Part shown: one piece after another, positions 7,081 to 17,718 of the stretch
Numbering within the stretch: the stretch's first letter is position 1
Layout: every line of letters begins with the position of its first letter
DNA from: Bradyrhizobium sp.
GTDB taxonomy: Bacteria; Pseudomonadota; Alphaproteobacteria; Rhizobiales; Xanthobacteraceae
Direction of reading: 5' to 3'
Assembly (NCBI GenBank): GCA_019243075.1
Contig: JAFAUV010000226.1
Coordinates: 1-28,002, forward strand
DNA length: 28,002 bases
Position numbers and translations under genes: made by a program
The notes under the pieces: generated by a model
What the model was told of the DNA's origin: nothing
Seen by the model: the letters and a program-made list of their open reading frames with translations, nothing else
Database searches by the model: none

Positions 7081-7303
7081 GCAGATCATGCCGCGAGAAG
7101 GTGAAGCTGTGCCTCCTTGCTTAACCGAAAGCCGCAATTGCCAAAACATTGCCGCCTCGCTGGCAAACTTCCGACAAACGATCGCGGAGAAAGGAGCGCT
7201 TCGGCATGACGGCAGCGCGCCTTCCGAATCGTCGCGCCAACATCAACTCGACGTCGCGGCAATACAAAGCCCACAACAAAGCCATCATAACAAAGGATTC
7301 TTC
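7081..7303 (+). promoter_or_regulatory. Upstream region of the mechanosensitive channel gene
   Basis: These 223 bases follow the dispersed repeat and precede the channel start. No protein-like reading frame and no convincing -35/-10 pair were found. The frame of the channel gene stays open back to 7088, but the upstream codons look non-coding. An AAAGGA ribosome site at 7292-7297 supports the GTG start at 7304. Confidence 0.35.
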
Positions 7304-9661
7304 GTGTCGCACAAGCTCCTGTCCGCGATACTCATCGCCTGCTCGCTTTTTGCCTTCCCGGCCTTTGCGGAAAATGTCGCGCCGCCGGCGCCGCCAGCCG
7401 CAACAAGCCCTGCGCTGACGCCGGACCAGGCCCGACGCGCCCTCGAGACCCTGCAGGACGACGCCAGGCGCGCGCAGATGATCGAGACGCTGCGCGCCAT
7501 CGCCAGCGCATCGCCGCCGGCGCAGCCCGACGAGGCGGTGCCGGCGCCGCAAGACAAGGCAAGCGCCATTCCGCTGACGGCCGACAGCCTCGGCGCACAG
7601 CTGCTTGTGACGGTGTCAGAGCAGGTGCGCGACATTTCAAGCCAGATCGCGGAGCTTGCGCGCACGCTGACGCATTTCAAGGCCTTCTATTACTGGTTCC
7701 TGCGCATGGCCAACGATCCCGGCGCCACCCATCAGCTCTTCGACACCGCATGGAAACTGGCTGCGGTGTTCGGCTGCGCATTCGTCGCCGAATTTCTCGC
7801 ATTCCGGCTGATCGGGCGGCCGGTGGCGGCGCTGGAGGCGCGCGTGCCGCAAGCGGCGCGTGCATCGGCGCTCGCCGCGGTGGCCGATCCGCCATCCTCG
7901 GTCGCGGATGCGGCGGCCGAGCCGGAGTGGCACCAGCGACGGCTGAGCCTTGCACGCGCCTGGCAAGCGCTGCTGCGGTTGCCGTTCGTGCTCGGCCGTC
8001 TGTTGCTCGAGCTGGTGCCGGTGATCGTGTTCGTCGCCATCGCCGCCGCGCTGCTCGGCACCGAGATTGGCGATCTTGCGACCACCCGGCTCGTGATCCT
8101 TGCGGTCGTCAATGCCTATGCGCTGTCACGCGGGCTGATTTGCCTGGTCCGCGCGCTGGCAGGACCGTTCGGCCTGTTCCCGGTACGTGCCGAGACTGCG
8201 GCCTACATCGAAATCTGGACGCGGCGCATCGTGGCCGTCGCCGTTTCCGGCATCGGCTTTGCGAATGTCGCGCTGTTGCTCGGCCTGCATCGCGGCGGCT
8301 ATCTCACGGTATTGCGCCTGGCAATGCTGGTCGTGCATCTCTTCCTGGTCGTCATCATCCTGCAATGCCGCGGTGTCGTCGCCGATCTCATCCGCGCGCC
8401 GGCGTACCGCACCGGCCTCGCCGCGCGGCTGCGCAACCATGCCGCCGGCCTCTGGCACTATCTTGCGATTGCGCTCGATCTCGCGCTGTGGGCGGTGTGG
8501 GCGTTGAACATCCGCAACGGCTATTCGCTGCTGTTGCGGTATTTCGTCGGCACCATCGCCGTGTTGGTGGTGACGCGGCTCGCCACCGTCGTTGCGCTCG
8601 GCCTGATCGACCGCGGCTTCAGGATCAAGCCGGAGATTCTGCAGCGCTTCCCCGGGTTGGAGACCCGCGCCAACCGCTATCTGCCGCTCTTGCGCCGAAT
8701 GGTGGCGTCGGTGATCGGCTTCACGGGCTTCGTCGGCGTGCTGGAAGTCTGGGGCGTCGACGCCATCGTCTGGTTCTATGGTGGCCAGATCGGCAGCCGG
8801 CTCCTCTCGGCGGTGGTGACGATCGGCATCGCCACCGTCGTGGCGGCGGCGATCTGGGAGGTGAGCAACGCCTTCCTCGACCGGCAGCTCAACAGGCTGG
8901 CGCGCGAAGGACACTATGTCCGCGCGGCGCGGCTGCGCACCTTCCGGCCGATGCTTCGCACGGCGCTGCTCTGCCTGATCGTCACCGTGGTAGGCTTGAC
9001 GGCACTGAGTGAGATCGGCGTCAATGTCGCGCCGCTGCTCGCGGGCGCCGGCATCGTCGGCATCGCCGTCGGCTTCGGCTCGCAGAAGCTGGTGCAGGAC
9101 CTCATCACCGGACTGTTCCTGCTGCTGGAGAACACCGTGCAGGTCGGCGACGTCGTCAGCGTATCCGGCCTGTCGGGAACGGTCGAGAACGTCTCGATCC
9201 GCACCATCCGGCTGCGCGCCGGCGACGGCTCGGTGCACATCGTTCCCTTCAGCGCGGTGACCACCATCACCAATTCCAGCCGCGGCGAGGGCAACGCGGC
9301 AGTCAGTGTCAATGTCGCCTACCGGGAAGACACCGACCGTGCTGGACAGATTCTGAAGGACATCGTCGCCGAGATGCGCCGCGAGCCGGAATATCGCAAC
9401 GCCATCCGCGGCGATCTCGAACTGTGGGGTGTCGACAAGGTCGATGGTTCGCTGGCCTCCATCGTCGGCCAGATCCGCTGTACGGACGGCGGCCGCTGGC
9501 CGGTGCAGCGCGAATTCAACCGCCGCCTGAAACGGCGCTTCCAGGAAAGCGGGGTCGAGATCGTGCCCTCGGGCCAGGTGTTCCTGATGCAGGTTCCGCC
9601 GCCTGCGCCCGCAGACGTCAGCATGAACGCGCCGCCCCGCCGCGCCGCGGCCGGCGCATGA
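7304..9661 (+). CDS. MscS-family mechanosensitive ion channel, large type
   Basis: The 785-residue inner-membrane protein has an N-terminal signal peptide (hydrophobic core, then AFA-EN, cleaved near residue 22), a periplasmic helical segment, many membrane helices from about residue 150 on, and a C-terminal MscS domain. The MscS pore helix and beta domain are clear near residues 565-650: VNVAPLLAGAGIVGIAVGFG, then QKLVQDLITGLF, ENTVQVGDVV and VENVSIRTIRLR. Such channels open under membrane tension and release solutes during osmotic downshock. The length is well above the 286 residues of E. coli MscS, and fits the multi-helix group. GTG at 7304 was chosen because it gives a clean signal peptide and has an AAAGGA site. 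Confidence 0.92.
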   Translation: MSHKLLSAILIACSLFAFPAFAENVAPPAPPAATSPALTPDQARRALETLQDDARRAQMIETLRAIASASPPAQPDEAVPAPQDKASAIPLTADSLGAQLLVTVSEQVRDISSQIAELARTLTHFKAFYYWFLRMANDPGATHQLFDTAWKLAAVFGCAFVAEFLAFRLIGRPVAALEARVPQAARASALAAVADPPSSVADAAAEPEWHQRRLSLARAWQALLRLPFVLGRLLLELVPVIVFVAIAAALLGTEIGDLATTRLVILAVVNAYALSRGLICLVRALAGPFGLFPVRAETAAYIEIWTRRIVAVAVSGIGFANVALLLGLHRGGYLTVLRLAMLVVHLFLVVIILQCRGVVADLIRAPAYRTGLAARLRNHAAGLWHYLAIALDLALWAVWALNIRNGYSLLLRYFVGTIAVLVVTRLATVVALGLIDRGFRIKPEILQRFPGLETRANRYLPLLRRMVASVIGFTGFVGVLEVWGVDAIVWFYGGQIGSRLLSAVVTIGIATVVAAAIWEVSNAFLDRQLNRLAREGHYVRAARLRTFRPMLRTALLCLIVTVVGLTALSEIGVNVAPLLAGAGIVGIAVGFGSQKLVQDLITGLFLLLENTVQVGDVVSVSGLSGTVENVSIRTIRLRAGDGSVHIVPFSAVTTITNSSRGEGNAAVSVNVAYREDTDRAGQILKDIVAEMRREPEYRNAIRGDLELWGVDKVDGSLASIVGQIRCTDGGRWPVQREFNRRLKRRFQESGVEIVPSGQVFLMQVPPPAPADVSMNAPPRRAAAGA

Positions 9662-9719
9662 GCCGGCCCCGCAACGCGGCGTTGGCGCCCGACCTGCCGC
9701 GGCTTCCAGCAAAGATCAT

Positions 9720-9748
9720 GCGCGATGAATCAAATCATCGCGCTTTAT
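9720..9748 (+). terminator. Rho-independent-like terminator between convergent genes
   Basis: A perfect 9-bp stem GCGCGATGA (9720-9728) with TCATCGCGC (9735-9743), a six-base loop and a TTTAT tail lies between the channel gene and the convergent J-domain gene. It would stop the plus-strand transcript; the minus-strand side lacks a good T-run. Confidence 0.6.
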
Positions 9749-9751
9749 AAC

Positions 9752-10717
9752 TCACTCCAGCTTCGTGGTGTGGCGCTGGGACAAGGGCGGCAAGCCCAGT
9801 ACCATCGTGGTCTGCGGCGGCCTCTGTTTTTTCGCCACGTCCTTGCCCCCATCTTTTGCCGACCTGACGTTCTTGGCCTTCTCGATGCGCTTGGCCTGCG
9901 CGATATCGGCAAAGGCGCGCTCGAACTTCTGCAGGCGGTAGAGCAGAATGCCGCGATCGACATAGGCGGCGGAGAACTTTGGATCGAGCTGGATCGCGCG
10001 ATCCAGATCGGCCATCGCCTGATCGAGATCGCCGGTGCGGTAGGCCGAGATGCCCCGCTCGCGAAAGGTGCGCGCATCGGGTGGCATGATTGCGAGCGGC
10101 GGACCGATGGTCGCCGTCGTGCTCTCTGGCTCCGGCGTGATGGGAACCGTGGCGACCGCGATCGGCACCATCACCTCGGAGGCGACGTTCGCCGCCATCT
10201 CCTGCTTGGCGGCCGGCGCTGCGGCATCCTGCGGCGGAGCGGCGTCCGTCGTTGCTCCCGCCCGGGCTGCCGCCATGGCGATCGGCTGCGGCCTTGCTGC
10301 GGCCGGCAGCTGCAATCTGGCGAAATCGGCCGGCCGTGCGGTCGCGACCTCGGCGAAACGTTTCAGAGTGTCCGCCAGCGCCGGTTCGCGCAGGAACATG
10401 AGATAGCCGCCACCGCTCAAGCCTGCCGTGACGATCAGGGCGATCACGCTGGTGGCGACCTTGTGCATCACCTTGGCGCCGGCCTCGCGGTTCTGTTCCT
10501 TGTGGGCGAGGTCGAGCAGATGATCGTAGGCGGCGCGCTGATCCTCATCGGTGAGGATTTCATTGGCGCGCACGATCTCCCTGAATTTCTGGCCGGCGTC
10601 GGGATCGCCGGGGTTGAGGTCGGGATGGGCCCCCTTGACGGCGCGGCGGAACGCGGCTCTCAACTCCTCTGCGTCGTCGCGGGGCAGCGCGCCGAGCAAA
10701 TCGTACAGCGTCTCCAT
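9752..10717 (-). CDS. Membrane-anchored J-domain protein with TPR repeats
   Basis: The 321-residue product begins with a J domain (residues 1-70) carrying the HPD motif at residues 31-33, which in this family stimulates the ATPase of an Hsp70 such as DnaK. A hydrophobic segment at about residues 88-108 would anchor it in the membrane. An Ala/Pro-rich linker (110-210) follows, then TPR-like helices (217-280: GDLDQAMADLDRAIQLDP, and a second repeat). The tail is basic. The ATG at 10717 places the J domain at the N-terminus; longer upstream starts add Arg-rich sequence and run into the next gene, so they were rejected. A role in recruiting Hsp70 to the membrane or envelope assembly is inferred from the domains. 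No partner is known. Confidence 0.85.
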   Translation of the reverse strand: METLYDLLGALPRDDAEELRAAFRRAVKGAHPDLNPGDPDAGQKFREIVRANEILTDEDQRAAYDHLLDLAHKEQNREAGAKVMHKVATSVIALIVTAGLSGGGYLMFLREPALADTLKRFAEVATARPADFARLQLPAAARPQPIAMAAARAGATTDAAPPQDAAAPAAKQEMAANVASEVMVPIAVATVPITPEPESTTATIGPPLAIMPPDARTFRERGISAYRTGDLDQAMADLDRAIQLDPKFSAAYVDRGILLYRLQKFERAFADIAQAKRIEKAKNVRSAKDGGKDVAKKQRPPQTTMVLGLPPLSQRHTTKLE

Positions 10718-10860
10718 AGGCGGACTCGCGCTACTCTTACCCTCTCCCTTCAAATCCCGCCGAATTTGCTGAGGAGAACCTTGCGCTGATGCTGTGGATA
10801 ATCCCGCCCCAGGGCGGCGAAAAGATGACCGACGCAGGCGGGAACGGTCTCTGCGCAGGG

Positions 10861-11229
10861 TCAACGCAGGATGGTTGCGCCCTCGCATCTGGCCGCGAGC
10901 TGGAGCTGCCGCAGCCGCTCGCGGACGGCCCTCTCGGCGCGCTGATAGCATTGCCGCTCATATTCGACCTTGAGCCGCGCCCATTGCTCGGGATCGAGCG
11001 TCTTCAGGTCGGGCCGGCCGAACACGCAGTCCGGCGCGCTTTGCGGCACCAGCAGGGCGGAATCGGGCCGGCAAAGCTTGGGTTCCTGCCATTCGGCATC
11101 GGCCGGCGCGGCCGCCTGAGCCGCGTCGGGCGCGGGTGCCGGTGCGCAAGCGGCGAGGCTGGCGAGCAGCGGCAAGGCCAATGCAAGGCGGTGCGCGATC
11201 CGCCAAGCCTTCGCAAAACTGTCATGCAT
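10861..11229 (-). CDS. Small putative lipoprotein of unknown function
   Basis: The 122-residue product has a signal sequence with basic n-region (KAWRIAHR), a Leu/Ala core and a lipobox LAAC, so it is probably lipid-anchored. The mature part begins with an Ala/Pro-rich linker and ends in a basic, charged helix (QWARLKVEYERQC, then YQRAERAVRERLRQLQ) containing several cysteines. No family was recognised. ATG at 11229 gives a standard lipoprotein signal; an ATG at 11259 would add ten residues, and the frame stays open to 11343. It precedes the J-domain gene on the same strand with a 143-base gap, so the two may be cotranscribed. Confidence 0.7.
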   Translation of the reverse strand: MHDSFAKAWRIAHRLALALPLLASLAACAPAPAPDAAQAAAPADAEWQEPKLCRPDSALLVPQSAPDCVFGRPDLKTLDPEQWARLKVEYERQCYQRAERAVRERLRQLQLAARCEGATILR

Positions 11230-11507
11230 CGGCGGATCCGGCCTCGTCGTCGCGCTCATTTCACTGCGGGTTGCAGCCATGTGGCGCTTGGGCCGCCGAC
11301 CAAGCGGCGCCATCATGAAGGGAAAGCGTGAACCGAATTCCAAGAATTAAGGTTAACGAAGTCGTTCACTCGCGGCGCCCCCGAGACCGTCATGGCAAAC
11401 GCCGGCTTAAGATTTATGGTTACCCAAACCTCAAAGCTCAGCCTTTCTTAAGCATTTCCAACGATCTTGGTGGACGCTTCGCACCGGTAACAAGCTCGGG
11501 TCGTATC

Positions 11508-13190
11508 GTGAAAAAGCTTCTGGCGGCGGCTATCGCTCTCGGTTTGGGTGGCGGGGTGGCGCAAGCGGCGGACATGCCGATGGGGCCGCCGATGCAGATG
11601 GTGGCGTGGTCCTGGACCGGCCTCTATATCGGCGGTCAATTCGGCGCCTTTTTCGGCAATTCGCAAATAACCGATCCCGCCGGTCCGGCCATCTACGGCA
11701 ACAACGTGAGAACCACCGGCGTGCTCGGCGGCGTGCAGGTTGGCTATAACTGGCAGATTCCGAATACCGCCTTTGTGGTCGGCGCCGAGGCGGATGCGAG
11801 CGCCATTGGTTCGGCCGGATCGGCGACCTGCCTCGGCTCATCCCCCTATCTCATAGCCGCGAACTGCCGCGTCCTGCCCGATGCCATGGGCAGCATGACC
11901 GCGCGGCTCGGCTATGCATTCGGCCCGCACGGACGCAACGTCGTTTACGTCAAAGGCGGTCTCGCCTGGCTCGACGACCGCGTCGACGTCACGACCAATG
12001 GACTTCTCTCGCCCGTGACGACCGCCTTCGACGGAATGCGCTGGGGATGGACCGTGGGCGCCGGCATCGATCGCGCACTGACGCCGGCCTGGTCGCTGCG
12101 GCTGGAATACGACTATGCGAAGTTCGGCGACCTCGGTGTGACGACACCGGCGAGCTATGTTCAGACGTTCCCGCCGTTCACTGGCAGCTACGCGCAAACG
12201 CCCGGCGGCATCGCGAGCATGAGTCAGAACGTGCAGACCGTCAAAGTTGGCCTGAACTACAAGGTCGGTGAGGACATGTTTGCGCGCTGGGAGCCGTCCA
12301 CGTCGCTGCGCGGTGCCTATATTCCGGATGCGGAAATCGAGGTTGGTGGCCGCGTCTGGTATTCGTCCGGCAGCTTCCAGAAAGATCTCGGCGTCGGCGC
12401 GGCTCCATCGCCCTCGAACCTGCTTGTCTCGCGCCTCACCTATGGCTCGACGGCGGCGACCGGCGAGGTGTTCGGCCGCATCGACACCGCTTCGAATATC
12501 TTTGTGAAGGGCCTTGGCGGCGGCGGAGCAATCCTGTCGGGCAACCAGCACGACGAGGATTTCAACATCGGCGACTCCTTCTACAGCATTCCCTATTCGA
12601 ACACGCAGGCGACCACGAAGGGCGATCTCGCCTATGGCACCTTCGACATCGGCTATTCGATGTTTCGCGGACCGAGTGCCAATGTCGGCGCCTTTGTCGG
12701 CTTCAACTATTACCGCGAGAACAAGCAAGCCTATGGTTGCGCTCAGATCGCCAATTCCTATTCGGATTGTGTTCCCGCATTTGCCAATTCCGTCCTTGGT
12801 ATCACCGAAGACGACAACTGGTACTCGATGCGCGTAGGCGTCAACGGCGTGGTCTCGATCTGGAATGATCTGAAGCTCACCGCGGATGCTGCCTGGCTGC
12901 CGTTCGTGGCGTTCCGCGGCACCGACATTCACTGGCAGCGCTTCGACGTCGCCAATCAAACCTCGCCCGAAACCGGCAACGGCCAGGGCATGCAGCTGGA
13001 GGCGATTCTGTCCTACGCCTTCGCCAGCGGCTTCAATATCGGCGCCGGCGGCCGTTACTGGGCCATGTGGGCCAACGCCCAGTCGAACAGCTTCAGCTTG
13101 GGCTGTCCCTGCCAGACCCTACCGGTCCGCGCCGAGCGCTATGGCGCCTTTGTGCAGGCAGCCTACAAGTTCGACAGCTTGAAATTCTAG
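11508..13190 (+). CDS. Outer-membrane protein with two fused beta-barrel domains
   Basis: The 560-residue protein has a signal peptide (MKKLLAAAIALGLGGGVAQA, cleaved near residue 20). The first domain, residues 25-250, is an Omp25/Omp31-like barrel typical of Rhizobiales: it starts WSWTGLYIGGQFG and ends VKVGLNYKV, a usual last strand. A second region, about 255-560, has alternating strands of its own (GGRVWYSSGSFQ, GEVFGRIDTASN, GTFDIGYS, NVGAFVGFNYYREN) and ends in the aromatic F expected for outer-membrane insertion. So this appears to be a tandem fusion. GTG at 11508 was chosen because it gives the signal peptide; the frame is open further upstream, but without a signal. Function is probably structural or porin-like; the second domain is unidentified. 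Confidence 0.85.
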   Translation: MKKLLAAAIALGLGGGVAQAADMPMGPPMQMVAWSWTGLYIGGQFGAFFGNSQITDPAGPAIYGNNVRTTGVLGGVQVGYNWQIPNTAFVVGAEADASAIGSAGSATCLGSSPYLIAANCRVLPDAMGSMTARLGYAFGPHGRNVVYVKGGLAWLDDRVDVTTNGLLSPVTTAFDGMRWGWTVGAGIDRALTPAWSLRLEYDYAKFGDLGVTTPASYVQTFPPFTGSYAQTPGGIASMSQNVQTVKVGLNYKVGEDMFARWEPSTSLRGAYIPDAEIEVGGRVWYSSGSFQKDLGVGAAPSPSNLLVSRLTYGSTAATGEVFGRIDTASNIFVKGLGGGGAILSGNQHDEDFNIGDSFYSIPYSNTQATTKGDLAYGTFDIGYSMFRGPSANVGAFVGFNYYRENKQAYGCAQIANSYSDCVPAFANSVLGITEDDNWYSMRVGVNGVVSIWNDLKLTADAAWLPFVAFRGTDIHWQRFDVANQTSPETGNGQGMQLEAILSYAFASGFNIGAGGRYWAMWANAQSNSFSLGCPCQTLPVRAERYGAFVQAAYKFDSLKF

Positions 13191-13329
13191 CGTTTCCGGC
13201 CGGCCCGCGGCGTTCGAGTCCTGCAGCCAATGTGACGCCGGGCACATATCGGTGCGACCGCTGCGCGTAGGGTTTCCATCACGGATGCGATCCCCGAGAT
13301 CCGTGCCCCTGACGGAAAGGATGATTTCG

Positions 13330-13566
13330 ATGAAAAACCTTGTTGTGACCGTGGCGACCATCGCTGCGATTGCGGCGACCGCGAGTGCGCCTGCCGAAGC
13401 CCGCGGCCTGCACCTGCATCGCGGTACTGCCGCCGCTGTTGCGGCGGTCGCGACCGCTGCTGCCGTTGCCGCCAGCAGCTATGGCTATGGCTACGGCCCG
13501 TACTATTATGGTGCTCCGGTCGTCTATGGTGCGCCGGTTGTCGCGGTGCCCGCCTACGGCTTTTGA
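13330..13566 (+). CDS. Small secreted Gly/Tyr-rich protein
   Basis: The 78-residue product starts with a signal peptide (MKNLVVTVATIAAIAATASAPAEA). The mature part has an Ala/Val-rich hydrophobic stretch and a C-terminal run of Tyr, Gly, Pro and Val (SYGYGYGPYYYG, then VVYGAPVVAVPAYGF). Such short Tyr/Gly tails occur in many Rhizobiales secreted or envelope proteins without known function. The GGAAAGG site at 13314-13320 is well spaced for ATG 13330, while the ATG at 13321 would be too close. A strong terminator follows. Expression alone or with the barrel gene upstream is possible; the gap is 139 bases. Confidence 0.75.
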   Translation: MKNLVVTVATIAAIAATASAPAEARGLHLHRGTAAAVAAVATAAAVAASSYGYGYGPYYYGAPVVYGAPVVAVPAYGF

Positions 13567-13574
13567 TCCTGGAG

Positions 13575-13616
13575 ACGGCTCACAGTCGATGCTCCTGTGC
13601 TGTGAGCCGTTTCTTT
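13575..13616 (+). terminator. Rho-independent terminator
   Basis: A perfect 11-bp stem, ACGGCTCACAG (13575-13585) with CTGTGAGCCGT (13600-13610), is followed by TTCTTT. It lies 8 bases after the small secreted protein gene. Confidence 0.85.
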
Positions 13617-13672
13617 CCCGCCCGCCGGATGCTTGCGAAGGACAGGTCCGGCCCGCTATATCAGTGGCCGTC

Positions 13673-14548
13673 ATGTCCGATTTCCACGGCGTCTTCCCCT
13701 ATCTCGTCTCGCCCATCGATGCGGCCGGGCATATCCGCGAAAGCGTGCTGGCGAAGCTCTGCGATGATCTCATCAAGTCCGGCGTACATGGGCTGACGCC
13801 GCTCGGCTCGACCGGCGAGTTCGCCTATCTCGATGCCGGGCAGCGCACCGCCGTGGTCCGCACCACGATCGAAGCCGCGCAAAAGCGCGTGCCCGTTGTT
13901 GCCGGCGTGGTCTCGACCTCGACGGCGGACGCAGTGGCGCATGCCAAAGCCTACCAAAAGCTCGGCGCCGACGGAATCCTGGCAATTCTTGAAGCGTATT
14001 TTCCGCTCTCGGACGCGCAGGTCGAGGCCTACTTCCGCAGCATTGCGGATGCGGTGGACATTCCCGTCGTGATCTACACCAACCCGCAATTCCAGCGCTC
14101 CGACCTGACGCTGGAGGTAATCGCGCGGCTCGCGAGCCATCCGCGCATCGGCTATATCAAGGACGCTTCCACCAATACCGGCCGGCTGCTCTCGATCATG
14201 AATAGCTGCGGTGGGGACATCAAAGTATTCTCGGCCTCGGCTCATATCCCTGCCGCGGTGATGCTGATCGGGGGCGTCGGCTGGATGGCGGGCCCTGCAT
14301 GCATCATCCCCAGGCAGAGCGTTGCGCTCTACAACCTCTGCAAGCGCCAGCGCTGGGAAGAGGCGATGACGCTTCAGCGGAAATTGTGGCGCGTCAACGA
14401 GGCCTTCGCCCGCTTCAACCTCGCCGCCTGCATCAAGGCTGGGCTATCGATCCAGGGCTACGAGGTCGGCGATCCCGTCTCGCCGCAGGGTGCGCTTACC
14501 GCCGAGCAGCGCAGGGCGGTCGAGGCGGTGCTCGAGGATGTTGGATAG
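13673..14548 (+). CDS. DapA/N-acetylneuraminate lyase family aldolase or hydratase
   Basis: The 291-residue protein is a TIM-barrel class I lyase of the dihydrodipicolinate synthase (DHDPS/NAL) family. The Schiff-base lysine is in GYIKDAS, the catalytic tyrosine in VVIYTNP, and the substrate carboxylate loop is GSTGEF. Family members condense or cleave pyruvate-type keto acids. In true DapA, an arginine follows the tyrosine by five residues (YNVPSR) and binds the second carboxylate; here the segment reads YTNPQF, with phenylalanine in that place, and the loop is GST instead of GTT. So this is probably not the lysine-pathway enzyme but a paralogue with another substrate. ATG 13673 was chosen at the conserved N-terminal FHGVFPYLVSP. 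Confidence 0.88.
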   Translation: MSDFHGVFPYLVSPIDAAGHIRESVLAKLCDDLIKSGVHGLTPLGSTGEFAYLDAGQRTAVVRTTIEAAQKRVPVVAGVVSTSTADAVAHAKAYQKLGADGILAILEAYFPLSDAQVEAYFRSIADAVDIPVVIYTNPQFQRSDLTLEVIARLASHPRIGYIKDASTNTGRLLSIMNSCGGDIKVFSASAHIPAAVMLIGGVGWMAGPACIIPRQSVALYNLCKRQRWEEAMTLQRKLWRVNEAFARFNLAACIKAGLSIQGYEVGDPVSPQGALTAEQRRAVEAVLEDVG

Positions 14549-14688
14549 CGGCACGCGGCTGCACCTCTTTTTCGCGTCATCAACGAGCATGCGCCGCGCT
14601 CATCCCGGAATCACAGCCGCGGTTGTGTCGGCCGGAAAACCCGCTAAAACCCGCCCAATTCCAGGCAAGCGAGGCGAAGGACAAGCAG

Positions 14689-17019
<2,331 letters not shown>

Positions 17020-17030
17020 AAGCAAACTCG

Positions 17031-17050
17031 GCCGCGCCATGCGGCTTTCC
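17031..17050 (+). terminator. Possible weak terminator after the molybdopterin subunit gene
   Basis: A five-pair hairpin GCCGC-GCCAT-GCGGC (17031-17045) is followed by TTTCC. It lies 11 bases after the stop codon, but the stem and T-run are short. Confidence 0.35.
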
Positions 17051-17112
17051 CTGCTTACCTGACAGGACGGTTCTGATAGGTTCACGGCCCGAACCGCAAC
17101 GGGAGATTTTTG

Positions 17113-17718
17113 ATGCGCCGATTTCTGACCGTGCTGGCCACTCTGGCCAGTTTGAGCCTCACCAATTGCGGCTACAACGCCATTCAGACCAATGACGAGC
17201 AGGTCAAGGCGAACTGGTCGGAAGTCGTCAATCAGTACCAGCGCCGCGCCGACCTGGTGCCGAACCTCGTCAACTCCGTGAAGGGCTTCGCACAGCAGGA
17301 AAAGGACGTGCTGCTCGGCGTCACCAACGCGCGCGCCAGGGTCGGCAGCATCCAGGCGACGCCCGAGGTGCTGAACGATCCCGCGGCGTTCCAGAAATTC
17401 ACGCAGGCGCAGGGCGAGCTCACCAGCGCGCTGCAAAAGCTTCTCGTCGTCACCGAAAACTATCCGCAGCTCAAATCGGACGCGCTGTTCCACGACCTGA
17501 TGTCGCAGCTCGAAGGCACCGAGAACCGCATCACGGTGGCTCGCAACCGCTACATCAAATCGGTGCAGGATTATAACGTTACCATCCGCTCCTTTCCGAC
17601 CAATCTGACAGCGATGGCTTTCGGCTACAAGGAGAAGCCGAATTTCACGGTCGATAACGAGAAGGAAATCTCGACCGCGCCCAAGGTCGATTTCAACCCG
17701 GCGCCTGCGAAGAACTGA
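17113..17718 (+). CDS. lemA: LemA family lipoprotein
   Basis: The 201-residue protein matches the LemA family, helical envelope proteins of uncertain function often encoded next to TPM-domain proteins. Family pattern: NCGYNAIQTNDEQVKANWSEV, given here as NCGYNAI, QTNDEQVKANWSEV, then YQRRADLVPNLVN, ENRITVARNRYI and YNVTIRSFPTN. A lipobox-like LTNC puts the lipidated cysteine at residue 19, although asparagine before the cysteine is unusual. A GGGAG site lies 7 bases before the ATG. The next gene starts directly after the stop. The LemA-TPM-TPM order is a common arrangement, and suggests a joint membrane-stress or envelope role; this is context, not proof. Confidence 0.93.
   Translation: MRRFLTVLATLASLSLTNCGYNAIQTNDEQVKANWSEVVNQYQRRADLVPNLVNSVKGFAQQEKDVLLGVTNARARVGSIQATPEVLNDPAAFQKFTQAQGELTSALQKLLVVTENYPQLKSDALFHDLMSQLEGTENRITVARNRYIKSVQDYNVTIRSFPTNLTAMAFGYKEKPNFTVDNEKEISTAPKVDFNPAPAKN

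Noticed and set aside
6581..7124. Several plus- and minus-strand frames of 70-120 codons between the Rieske and channel genes
   Set aside because: They fall in the dispersed repeat with its inverted arms; none has a ribosome site or a protein-like pattern.
8126..9712. Minus-strand open frame of 528 codons under the MscS gene
   Set aside because: Shadow of the channel gene; composition is unlike a protein and no start signal is seen.
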